In this document: positions 53,562 through 61,498 of the stretch, piece by piece
Layout of the letters: every line of letters starts with the position of its first letter
Position numbering within the stretch: position 1 is the stretch's first letter
Origin: Hydrogenophilus sp.
GTDB lineage: Bacteria; Pseudomonadota; Gammaproteobacteria; Burkholderiales; Thiobacillaceae
Direction of reading: 5' to 3'
Length of the DNA: 64,000 bases
NCBI GenBank assembly: GCA_020725265.1
Contig: DYFK01000007.1
Location: 57,408 to 121,407, forward strand
Program-made: the position numbers and the translations under genes
The notes under the pieces: model-generated
What the model was told of the DNA's origin: nothing
Seen by the model: the letters and a program-made list of their open reading frames with translations, nothing else
Databases searched by the model: none

Positions 53562-54509
53562 ATGCCGCCCTCGTCCGCCACCATGACCGCCATCCCCGCC
53601 CGCCCGTGCCAGCGTCATCCAGTCTGGCTGTGCCTGGTTGCCGCCTGTCTGCTGACTCCGACCGGCGCGCTCGCGGACCGCCTGCTGCGCGCCGCCGACG
53701 GTGCCGAGGTCACGCGCGCCGAACTGGTCGCGGAACTGGTCGGCGCCGATTTCGTGCTGCTTGGCGAGCTGCACGACAACCCCGCTCACCATGATCGCCG
53801 CGCCGAACTGCTGTCCGAGCTGACCGGCCGGATCGGCGCGGTGGTGGTCGAGCATCTCGACCGCGGCACCCGCCTGGACGCCGCCGCGCCGCTGGATGGC
53901 GCGCTCGACGCCGCCGGCTACCGCAAAACCGCCTGGCGCTGGCCGATACAACGCCGGCTGTTCGAATCGGCGCGCGCGGCGGCGCCGGCAGTGGTTGGCG
54001 GCAACCTCAGTCGCGCCGATGGCCGCCGCGTGGCGATGGATGGCGCCGGCGCGCTCGATGCCCGGCTGGACGCGCTGATCACCAACGCACCACTCGACGA
54101 CGACATCCGCGCCCGCCTGGACCGCGATCTGGTCGCCGGCCATTGCGGTCAGCTCGATGACACCCGCTTGCCCAACATGCGCCTGGCGCAGCGCGGCCGC
54201 GACGCCGCCCTGGCTCATGCCCTGCTCGCGGAGGCCAACCGCCCGGCGGTGCTGCTCGCCGGCAACGGCCACGTCCGCCGCGATTACGGCGTCCCCAGCC
54301 TGCTCGCGCGGGCGGTGTCCGACGCGCGCGTGGTCAGCGTCGGCTTCCTCGAAACCGACCAGGCGTCCGGCACGTGGCCGGACATGCCGCGCGCGGCTTT
54401 CGACTACCTCTGGATCACCGCGCCGGCGACGCGCCCCGACCCCTGCGCCAACCTGCGCATGCCCCCGCTGACTCCGGCGCGCGTTGACAGCGGCACCACA
54501 ATCAACTGA
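53562..54509 (+). CDS. ChaN-family heme-binding protein
   Basis: A 315-residue secreted protein. ATG 53562 is chosen for GGAG at 8 bases and gives a signal sequence ending GALA; an in-frame ATG at 53505 overlaps the Sel1 stop. The ChaN core is visible: FVLLGELHDNPAHHDRRAELLSEL, VVVEHLDRG, and the C-terminal half with VVGGNLSRAD, HCGQLD, MRLAQRGRDAALA and AVLLAGNGHVRRDYGVP. ChaN proteins (PhuW in Pseudomonas) bind heme and are iron-regulated. No lipobox Cys is evident, unlike classical ChaN. The stop lies in the next Fur-like box. Confidence 0.88.
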   Translation: MPPSSATMTAIPARPCQRHPVWLCLVAACLLTPTGALADRLLRAADGAEVTRAELVAELVGADFVLLGELHDNPAHHDRRAELLSELTGRIGAVVVEHLDRGTRLDAAAPLDGALDAAGYRKTAWRWPIQRRLFESARAAAPAVVGGNLSRADGRRVAMDGAGALDARLDALITNAPLDDDIRARLDRDLVAGHCGQLDDTRLPNMRLAQRGRDAALAHALLAEANRPAVLLAGNGHVRRDYGVPSLLARAVSDARVVSVGFLETDQASGTWPDMPRAAFDYLWITAPATRPDPCANLRMPPLTPARVDSGTTIN

Positions 54510-54521
54510 TAATTATTCTCA
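54507..54521 (+). promoter_or_regulatory. Strong Fur box before the hemoglobin-type receptor
   Basis: TGATAATTATTCTCA matches the 7-1-7 Fur pattern at 13 of 14 positions, the best in the window. It overlaps the stop codon of the ChaN-like gene and lies about 95 bases before the receptor start. Confidence 0.8.
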
Positions 54522-54530
54522 TACGCACGT

Positions 54531-54538
54531 AGCCAGCC
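54531..54538 (+). promoter_or_regulatory. AGCCAGCC motif after the Fur box
   Basis: One exact copy starting ten bases after the Fur-box core and about 75 bases before the receptor start. Confidence 0.4.
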
Positions 54539-54613
54539 CCCGTTCGGCTTTCGCCGAGGCAGCAAGCCACGCTTGACCGACTTGATCCTCGCCCGAAACC
54601 GACAGGAGGCTAC

Positions 54614-56863
54614 ATGCCCGCTCACCATTCCCACGCTTCTCCCGCCGCCGCGTTCCCGTTCCGTCAGCGCCTGCTGGTGACGCTGATCGCATCACTGTCC
54701 GCGTCGGCGCCGCTTCAGGCCGCCGAGGAAGCGCGACTGCGCGACGTCGTCGTATCGGCGACCCGCGTCGAGCAGGACGTCGACGACGTCGCCAACACCG
54801 TCACCGTCATCGACGCCGAACGCATCGCCCGGGAAATGCCCACCGACATCAAGGATCTGCTGCGCCACGAAACCGGCGTTTCCGTGCGCGCGCTACCCAA
54901 CCGCTCGTCGGCGGCCTTCTACAGCACCGGCCGGGGTGGCAACGAGGGCATCAATGTGCGCGGCCTGGAAGGCAACCAGGTCCTGCTCCAGGTCGACGGC
55001 GTGCGCCTGCCCATGGGCTACTCCAGCGGCCCGTATCAGGCCGGGCGCGGCGATTACATCGACGTGGAAGCGTTCAAGCGCGTCGAAATCCTGCGTGGCC
55101 CGGCCTCGACTCAGTTCGGCAGCGATGGTCTGGCCGGCGCGGTCAGCTTTCTGACCAAGGATCCGGAAGATCTGCTCACCCTCGGACAGCCGACGCAGAC
55201 CTCGGTCAAGCTCGGCTACGCCACTGCCGACCGGAGCTGGTCGCTGGTGCCGTCGTTCGCCGCGCGCGGCGAGAACATCGAAGGCATGATCCTGGCCAGC
55301 CTGCGCCGGGGCCACGAAACCGAGACCATGGGCACCAACGGCGCGGCCGACAAATCCCGGACCAAGGCCAACCCGCAGGACACCCGTTCCGATTTCCTGA
55401 TGGCCAAGCTGGTGCTCAAGCCAGCACGCGGCCACAACGTCAGGATCAGCGCCGAAAAGCTCGACCGCGAGATCAAGACCGACGTGCTGACCCTGTTCGG
55501 CGAAGCCAGCTACCCCACCACCATCGACGTCGACGCCCGCGAGGACATCACCCGCGACCTGCTCAAGCTGGACTACCAGTACACCGACGCCGACAACCCC
55601 TGGTTCCAGCGCGCCACCGCCAGCCTCTACAAGCAGGATTCGAAAAACCTGCAATGGGGCTACGAGAAGCGCACCAATACCAGCGCCTGGAACGAGCGCA
55701 CGCGCGACACCCACTACGCCGAGGACGTGGTCGGCGGCAATCTCCAGTTCGAAAGCGTGTTCGGCGACGCGGTCAGCCACCGCCTGGTCTATGGTGTCGA
55801 CGCCTCGACCACCGAAGTCAGTTCGCTCAAGGAGGGCGCGCAGTTCCTGAATGGCTCGCTGGTCACTTCCGGCAGCAGCGCCTTCGTCGTCAACAAGAGC
55901 TTTCCGGATACCGATTACGATCTGGCCGGCGCTTTCGTGCAGGACGAGATCGGCATCGGCCGCCTGAGCCTGATTCCCGGCCTGCGCTACGACCGCTTCA
56001 AACTGATGCCGCGCCCAGACGCCTATTACACGATCAACAACGCCACGCCGCCGGCCACGCTCAAGGACAGCGCGGTATCGCCCAAATTCGGCATGATCTG
56101 GAAACAGGCGCCGCTGCTCAACGCTTTCGCCCAGTACGCGCATGGTTTCCGCGCGCCGACGCCGACCCAGGTCAACGGCGGTGTCACCAACCTGACCGCG
56201 ACCGCGCCCTACACCTCGATCGGCAACCCCAACCTCAAGCCGGAGAAGAGCCGCTCGGTGGAACTCGGCATCCGCGGCCGCGACAACCGGCTGCGCTACA
56301 GCGCCAGCCTGTTCCGCAACAAGTACGAGGATTTCATCCTCGCCAACCAGCAGGTCGGCGGCAGCGGCACCACGGCCGATCCCACGGTGTTCCAGTCGAT
56401 CAACGTCAACGACGTCGAGATCAGCGGTTTCGAGGCCAGCGCGGAATGGCATTTCACTCCTGACTGGTTGATCCTCGCCAGCTATGCCCAGGCCAAGGGC
56501 GACGAACGCTCGAACGGCGTGAAGAAGCCGCTGGCCACCATCGAACCGGACAAACTGGTGCTCGGCCTGCGCTACGAACGCGCCAACGACTGGGGCGGCG
56601 AGCTGACCGTGACCGCCGCCGGCAAGAAGAAGCGCAACCCGACGGCGACCAACTACACGCCCGACGGATACGAAGTGGTCGACCTCACCGGCTGGGTCCG
56701 GCTGAACAAGCACGCCACCGTCAACATCGGCGCTTTCAACCTGTTCGACAAGAAGTACCACCACTGGTCCGACGTGCGCACCGTCTCGGCGACCAGCACC
56801 ATCCTCGACGCCTATACCCAGCCCGGCCGCAACTTCAGCGTCGCGCTGAAAGCGGATTTCTGA
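54614..56863 (+). CDS. TonB-dependent heme/hemoglobin receptor (HmuR-type)
   Basis: A 749-residue receptor. It has a signal peptide, a TonB-box-like LRDVVVSATRVEQD, and a plug with NVRGLEGNQVLLQVDGVRLP and RVEILRGPASTQFGSDGLAGAVSF. A barrel follows with the heme-receptor landmarks FRAP (512-515) and NPNL (538-541), ending FSVALKADF. The family usually has a histidine between FRAP and NPNL; none is present here. AGGAGG precedes the ATG. It is followed by hemP, which supports heme as cargo. Confidence 0.93.
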   Translation: MPAHHSHASPAAAFPFRQRLLVTLIASLSASAPLQAAEEARLRDVVVSATRVEQDVDDVANTVTVIDAERIAREMPTDIKDLLRHETGVSVRALPNRSSAAFYSTGRGGNEGINVRGLEGNQVLLQVDGVRLPMGYSSGPYQAGRGDYIDVEAFKRVEILRGPASTQFGSDGLAGAVSFLTKDPEDLLTLGQPTQTSVKLGYATADRSWSLVPSFAARGENIEGMILASLRRGHETETMGTNGAADKSRTKANPQDTRSDFLMAKLVLKPARGHNVRISAEKLDREIKTDVLTLFGEASYPTTIDVDAREDITRDLLKLDYQYTDADNPWFQRATASLYKQDSKNLQWGYEKRTNTSAWNERTRDTHYAEDVVGGNLQFESVFGDAVSHRLVYGVDASTTEVSSLKEGAQFLNGSLVTSGSSAFVVNKSFPDTDYDLAGAFVQDEIGIGRLSLIPGLRYDRFKLMPRPDAYYTINNATPPATLKDSAVSPKFGMIWKQAPLLNAFAQYAHGFRAPTPTQVNGGVTNLTATAPYTSIGNPNLKPEKSRSVELGIRGRDNRLRYSASLFRNKYEDFILANQQVGGSGTTADPTVFQSINVNDVEISGFEASAEWHFTPDWLILASYAQAKGDERSNGVKKPLATIEPDKLVLGLRYERANDWGGELTVTAAGKKKRNPTATNYTPDGYEVVDLTGWVRLNKHATVNIGAFNLFDKKYHHWSDVRTVSATSTILDAYTQPGRNFSVALKADF

Positions 56864-56880
56864 TCCTGATGGAGCACACC

Positions 56881-57054
56881 ATGCAACCCGGCAAACACCC
56901 CCGCGCCACAGGCACCCCACCCCCCCGGGAACATCCCCAGATCGTGCTGTCGCGGGATCTGTTCCGCGATGGCCCGGTGGTCCGCATCGTCCACGGCGAT
57001 CAGGTCTACCTGCTGCGGCGGACTCGCGAAAACCGACTCATCCTCACCAAATAA
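56881..57054 (+). CDS. hemP: Hemin uptake protein HemP
   Basis: A 57-residue basic protein with the HemP C-terminal pattern: LSRDLFRDGPVVRIVHG, then YLLRRTRENRLILTK. HemP/HmuP proteins sit beside heme receptors and activate their expression in betaproteobacteria. GGAG lies 6 bases before ATG 56881; an in-frame ATG at 56869 is less well placed. It follows the receptor stop by 17 bases. Confidence 0.93.
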   Translation: MQPGKHPRATGTPPPREHPQIVLSRDLFRDGPVVRIVHGDQVYLLRRTRENRLILTK

Positions 57055-57072
57055 CCCCGGGAGAACGCGGCC

Positions 57073-57348
57073 ATGAATACACCCGAAACCGACCCGGATG
57101 CCGTGGTCGGGCGCCCGGACCTGGACGCCCTGATGCTGGTGTCGACCGCCTGCTTCCACATGATCCGGCATGTCGAGACCGGCACCGGTGAAGCCGCCCG
57201 CCAGGCGGCCGGGCAACTGGAATGCGTGGCCCGCCTGCCCGGCATCGACCTCGACACCGCGCGCCTGGCCAGCAGGCTCGCGGCCCGCTGTCAGCGGCTC
57301 GCGACCGATGATCGAGGGCAGCCCAAAAAATCCGCGATCGGGGTTTGA
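57073..57348 (+). CDS. Small hypothetical protein after hemP
   Basis: A 91-residue, mostly helical soluble protein, alanine- and arginine-rich. It contains LVSTACFHMIRHVETGTGE and QLECVARLPGIDLDTARLASRLAAR. It has GGGAGA 9-14 bases before the ATG. I recognise no family. It closes the heme operon, and its stop codon overlaps the -35 box of the probable small RNA gene downstream. Confidence 0.6.
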   Translation: MNTPETDPDAVVGRPDLDALMLVSTACFHMIRHVETGTGEAARQAAGQLECVARLPGIDLDTARLASRLAARCQRLATDDRGQPKKSAIGV

Positions 57349-57373
57349 CAAACCCGAAATCATTTCATACATT
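57345..57373 (+). promoter_or_regulatory. Strong promoter of the probable small RNA
   Basis: A perfect -35 TTGACA (57345-57350), a 17-base AT-rich spacer and -10 TACATT (57368-57373). It is the clearest sigma-70 promoter in the window and has no open reading frame worth supporting downstream. Confidence 0.65.
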
Positions 57374-57379
57374 GACATC

Positions 57380-57525
57380 CGAAATGCCTGTTAGGCATTG
57401 GCCCAATCCCTACCGGCTGTTCCGAGCCATCTGGCAGCCGGCCGGGATAGTTGGTGGCGAAGCGCGAGCTTTGCGGCTGACATCCTCCTCCTCTCTTGAA
57501 CCCCGGCGCGTCCGGGGTTTTTTTT
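57380..57525 (+). ncRNA. Probable small regulatory RNA
   Basis: About 145 nucleotides between the strong promoter and an intrinsic terminator. It can fold a first hairpin AATGCC/GGCATT (57383-57399), a second CCGGCTG/CAGCCGG stem (57413-57441 region) and the terminator. A pyrimidine-rich single-stranded stretch (CATCCTCCTCCTCTC) lies before the terminator and could pair with ribosome sites. No protein frame is convincing. The identity is unknown; its location after hemP suggests an iron- or heme-linked role. Confidence 0.5.
57499..57525 (+). terminator. Rho-independent terminator
   Basis: A stem AACCCCGG/CCGGGGTT with a CGCGT loop and a run of eight T. Beyond it, 57526-57713 holds nothing I can identify. 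Confidence 0.9.
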
Positions 57526-57713
57526 GGCTTCCGCGGCGGCACTGCTCCCGCCGACGACGGCGATCACGACGAAACCTGCGCGGCTTCTTGCGCATCGAGT
57601 CTGGATCTCGCACTTTTCGGCCAGCCCGGCTGGTGGCGTAAGCTGATTGCGGCTGATGAAAAATGGGTCTCGGGAACGAACTTTCCACACTTGGCGGTTT
57701 GCAATCCTATGGT

Positions 57714-60197
57714 TCAGACGACAACCCCAATCTCCGCCGCCACCGGCGTGTAGATGTCCACCATCTCCTCCGGCGTGCGGATGCTAACCACCAAGCCATA
57801 GCGCGCCTTGGAATGCCAACGGTCCAGCGCCTTGCGGGTGCGCCACCAGCCGGTGACGGGGTAGACGGCAAGGTAGCCGCAATCGGCCAGTTGATCGGAA
57901 GTACCTTGCCAGATGTCGGAGTGAAGGGAGCCAAGTTCGCGGGTGTCGGAGCCGACCACCCAGAAATCGCTGTCGCTGACGCCGGTGCGTTCGTATTCCT
58001 CGTCGCGGGCGGCCTGGTTGATACGCTGTTCGAAGGCTTCGGGGTTTTCCCCAGGCGCCTTGACCCGGAAGCGCAAGCCGTGGGAGGCGTAGCTGAATTT
58101 GCTGCTCCAACCACGTTGGCCAGGATTGGGCTGGATGAAATACGAGAGGGTGACGCGCATTTCGACCTGAGTACCCAGCGGCAATGCCCGCAACGCCTCA
58201 GCAGGCCAGGGCAGGGCGTGGTAGTGGATGTCGCGGGCGCGGAGGCTACCATCTTGTCCCTTGGTGAAAGGCTGCATTTCGTCCTGTATCACCAAAGTCA
58301 GGGCGTGTTTCGCGCTCCAGAGGGCGTCATGAAGTTGCGGCACGCCAAAGCCGCAGGTGCGCAGCAACTGGCGTACGTTACCCTTGGCCCGAAGGTTACC
58401 GGCCGCCGCCCGCATGGCCGGCGTCCATTGAGCCGAATGCACCAGCAAGGCGCGCAGGGTTTCCGGCCAGAGGTCGGGGTAGTGACCTTGAAGGATGGCG
58501 GCAATGCGTGCGGCCAGGGCAGTGGCGGCGCTGGTTTCGCCAAAGGTGACAAGAGGTTTCGCGAGCGGCTCGTGGCCGGTGCTCAAGAGTTGCAGGCTGT
58601 CGAGATCTTCCGGGAAGTTAAAGGCGGTATCGAGCGCCCAGTTGCCGCCCTCCAACACGAGGTCCGGTTTGTTGGGCCATTTCTTCCGGCCGCTGGTGGG
58701 CCAACTGACCGCTGTGCAACTGGTGGGGGCTAGGCCGCCCGGCGGGGCGATCAGTTCGCGGCCGGGGTAGGTCTTTGCGTCGATCCGCCATTTTTCCGTA
58801 TACCCGCCGATGGTGACGACATTCCAGGCTTGAGCAGGGTCGTGGATGCCGTCGAGGGTGTTGCTGTCGGGATAATCAGCGATGTGGGTATGTTCTGCAT
58901 TGCCGGCGGCTTGGAAGATCAGGCGCGACTCACCGTCTTCCATGCCGCTGGCCAACTTGTCCAATTGTGCAGACCAAGAGGAAGGCCGGCCCCGGTCGCG
59001 GGAGTCGGTGGTGGTGATAGCGGAACAGAAGGCCCGGCGGCGGTTGGGCGCGGTGATGGTCACCCTGTCTACTGCCTGACTGTACCGATAGCCATAAAGA
59101 TGTGGAGGGTTGTTACCTTCCGGCGGCAAGACCTTTACTGATTCCAGGCGGTGCCCGGGCGCGGGGAAAGGTTGTTGCGCCAGGGTCTCGCTCAGATCGC
59201 CATGCAGGGCGAGACCAGCCATAGCGGAGCCGTGGCCGTGGTGGTCGTAGGCTCCCCAATCCGGGTGGCAGGCATGTTTGTCTTGTCCGTTGAGGAAGGG
59301 CGCGAGCAGCGGATGGTCTTCGTTGACGCCGGTATCCAATAGGCAGATGGCCGGAGCATCCGGTCCCGGTGCTTGTAGATACTGGGCAGCGGCATCCACG
59401 GCGGCTTGTTGCTGCACCGCATTCATGGCTGCGTAGAAGCTGGCGTTCTGCTTGGCCTTGCGCAGTTCGGCCATACCACCCAACAGTTGCAGGGAACGGG
59501 CGAGTTGATCGCGGCTGCCACGTACCAAGACTACGCAGCGTTCGAGAAAACGCACTTCGTCTTCAGCAACTTCCAAATCCAATTGCACGGCGTGGGCGCG
59601 GAAGAAGCCGACTTCATCGAAACCTTCCCCAATACGTAGCCAGACTTCCCACCAGATCGGTGCTTCATCGCGCGGGAACAGATTGGGGTCGTCGGTCCAG
59701 AGGGCTTCCAGGGCGGCTAGGCGGATGGAGGCAATGCTATCCACCAGTTTCCGGTTCTTCGGATGGCGTATGCCATCCTCGTCAATCTTGTCCTTTTCCA
59801 GGGTGAGATTGCCTTCAATGCGACGGATGAAGTACCCAACCTTGCCTTCTGGAACGAAGACGGTGGCCAGCATTCGCTCCCCCTCCTGCTTGACCACCAA
59901 GAGTTCGATTTTGCTCGGGGCGAAATCCAGGCTTTCGAAGGCCAGTTCAAAACCTGGGTCACTTTCAAATGTGAGGTAGATGCCGACGCCAGCATCGCGG
60001 CCCAATGCCTGCTGACCCATGATGATGTCGCGCTCCTGGCTTTGTGCCTGCCGCAGCGCTTCCAGCAGTTGTGCGCCATGCTGCTGGCGGTCACGGCTGT
60101 TGAGGCGGAATTCGGTGTCGATCTTGCGACTTGGTGGACGGTAGGCCCTGGTGATCGCGTTGTTGTTGAAGATCAGGTGAGGCAGTTTTTCCGCCAT
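57714..60197 (-). CDS. ietS: Subtilisin-like (S8) serine protease, IetS-like
   Basis: An 827-residue protease. Catalytic residues are readable: Asp288 in ICLLDTGVNEDHPLL, His322 in HHGHGSAMAG, and Ser556 in FGETSAATALAA. There is no signal peptide, so it acts in the cytoplasm. It has a 280-residue N-terminal extension and a C-terminal beta-rich part. It lies 21 bases downstream of an AAA ATPase gene on the same strand. The pair, in size and order, matches the IetAS system, known from plasmid incompatibility and listed as anti-phage defence. Codon and base use are visibly less GC-rich than the flanks, suggesting transfer. Confidence 0.85.
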   Translation of the reverse strand: MAEKLPHLIFNNNAITRAYRPPSRKIDTEFRLNSRDRQQHGAQLLEALRQAQSQERDIIMGQQALGRDAGVGIYLTFESDPGFELAFESLDFAPSKIELLVVKQEGERMLATVFVPEGKVGYFIRRIEGNLTLEKDKIDEDGIRHPKNRKLVDSIASIRLAALEALWTDDPNLFPRDEAPIWWEVWLRIGEGFDEVGFFRAHAVQLDLEVAEDEVRFLERCVVLVRGSRDQLARSLQLLGGMAELRKAKQNASFYAAMNAVQQQAAVDAAAQYLQAPGPDAPAICLLDTGVNEDHPLLAPFLNGQDKHACHPDWGAYDHHGHGSAMAGLALHGDLSETLAQQPFPAPGHRLESVKVLPPEGNNPPHLYGYRYSQAVDRVTITAPNRRRAFCSAITTTDSRDRGRPSSWSAQLDKLASGMEDGESRLIFQAAGNAEHTHIADYPDSNTLDGIHDPAQAWNVVTIGGYTEKWRIDAKTYPGRELIAPPGGLAPTSCTAVSWPTSGRKKWPNKPDLVLEGGNWALDTAFNFPEDLDSLQLLSTGHEPLAKPLVTFGETSAATALAARIAAILQGHYPDLWPETLRALLVHSAQWTPAMRAAAGNLRAKGNVRQLLRTCGFGVPQLHDALWSAKHALTLVIQDEMQPFTKGQDGSLRARDIHYHALPWPAEALRALPLGTQVEMRVTLSYFIQPNPGQRGWSSKFSYASHGLRFRVKAPGENPEAFEQRINQAARDEEYERTGVSDSDFWVVGSDTRELGSLHSDIWQGTSDQLADCGYLAVYPVTGWWRTRKALDRWHSKARYGLVVSIRTPEEMVDIYTPVAAEIGVVV

Positions 60198-60218
60198 GTT
60201 GTCCTCCCTTGGTTTGGT

Positions 60219-61196
60219 TTATCGGTCGTGGATGGCCTTTCGTTCTTCCAGTGTGGCGCGGATGTCGGCCGTTTCCAAGACCGGGCGGTCGTTGAGGATG
60301 GCGTGCTTGATTGCGTCTTCGCAGGCGCGGGTGAGGTCGCCGTGACTCAAGCCCATCGCGGCGGAAACGAGCGTCTTCCAGGCCAGACGGCGGGTCTTGT
60401 AGCCGGCCAGTTTGGCCTTGAGGGTTTCCACGATCAGCCGGTCGTCGGGCACGGTGTAGCGGATAACGTCGTCGAAACGGCGGAACAGGGCGTGATCCAG
60501 CAGATCCGGGTGGTTGGTGGCGGCGATGAGCAGGCTGTCGGAAACATCCTGCTCGATCAGTTGCAGAAAGCTATTGAGCACCCGGCGGATTTCGCCGACG
60601 TCATTACCCAGCCCACGTTGGCCGCCGATGGAATCGAATTCGTCGAACAGGTAGACGGCGCGGGTGCGGCGGATGGCATCGAAGATCAGGCGCAGCTTGG
60701 CGGCGGTCTCGCCCATGAACTTGGTCATCAGGCTATCGAGGCGTACCACGAACAGCGGCAGGCTGAGCTCACCCGCGAGAACGGAAGCAGTCAGCGTCTT
60801 GCCGGTACCCGGCGGGCCGACCAGAAGGAGTTTCTTGCGTGGGGCTAGACCATGGGCGCGCAGCTTCTCGACCTGGCGTTGTTCCCGAATGAGGCGTTCC
60901 AGACGCGCCTTGATACCCTCATCCAACACCATATCGGCCAACCGCACCTTCGGGTAGCTCGCTTGCAGCAGGTCAGCCATTTCGCCACGCGGCTGAACCA
61001 AGGGAACCGGTTGTCGTGCCTGCCGCGCCTTGGCTTTGTCAATAAGGTGGCGCAACTCCAGTGCCAACTTGCCGTGACCAATGCGTGCCTCATGGGCGGC
61101 CAGTTGCATGGCGACCGTGCTGAACCGTTCCTCGTCGCCGTCGATATGAGCGCGCAGCAGGGCTTTGAGTTGGTCGGAACTGGGCATGGTGTCCAA
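60219..61196 (-). CDS. ietA: AAA ATPase, IetA-like
   Basis: A 325-residue ATPase. Walker A is GPPGTGKT (about residue 126), Walker B is VYLFDEFDSIGG, sensor 1 is IAATNHPDLLD, and an arginine-finger region is LFRRFDDVIRY. A helical N-terminus of about 75 residues may contact the protease. An ATG at 61187 (product MPSSDQL) is an alternative start. It precedes the protease gene by 21 bases on the same transcript. As a pair they probably sense an invader and trigger proteolysis; that mechanism is inferred. Confidence 0.87.
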   Translation of the reverse strand: MDTMPSSDQLKALLRAHIDGDEERFSTVAMQLAAHEARIGHGKLALELRHLIDKAKARQARQPVPLVQPRGEMADLLQASYPKVRLADMVLDEGIKARLERLIREQRQVEKLRAHGLAPRKKLLLVGPPGTGKTLTASVLAGELSLPLFVVRLDSLMTKFMGETAAKLRLIFDAIRRTRAVYLFDEFDSIGGQRGLGNDVGEIRRVLNSFLQLIEQDVSDSLLIAATNHPDLLDHALFRRFDDVIRYTVPDDRLIVETLKAKLAGYKTRRLAWKTLVSAAMGLSHGDLTRACEDAIKHAILNDRPVLETADIRATLEERKAIHDR

Positions 61197-61498
61197 TATC
61201 TTGGTATGCGCGGCGGATGAGGTTGCTGGCGTGAATTGTCCCTTGTCTTGGGGAACGTGCCCAGCCCTGACGAGAATGGCGCTGCCATCAACTCGGCTCG
61301 ATCAAACGGTGGCTCTCAGGCAAATCTCAGAGTGAAGCGGCCGTTCAAACGGCTGCGACGGTCGGAGGAAACGAAGGGCTGTTTCTGATTGACTGCTGGC
61401 CTATCCAGACGGGCCCCATGGTGTCGTGCCGCCGGGCATAATCCGACGGCCCAGCCACGTTCGCCGTGGCGGCGTGACCAACAATCCCAGGAGACGAC

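Noticed and set aside
54893-56920. A 675-codon minus-strand frame over the hemoglobin-type receptor
   Set aside because: Antisense shadow of a receptor with plug and barrel motifs.
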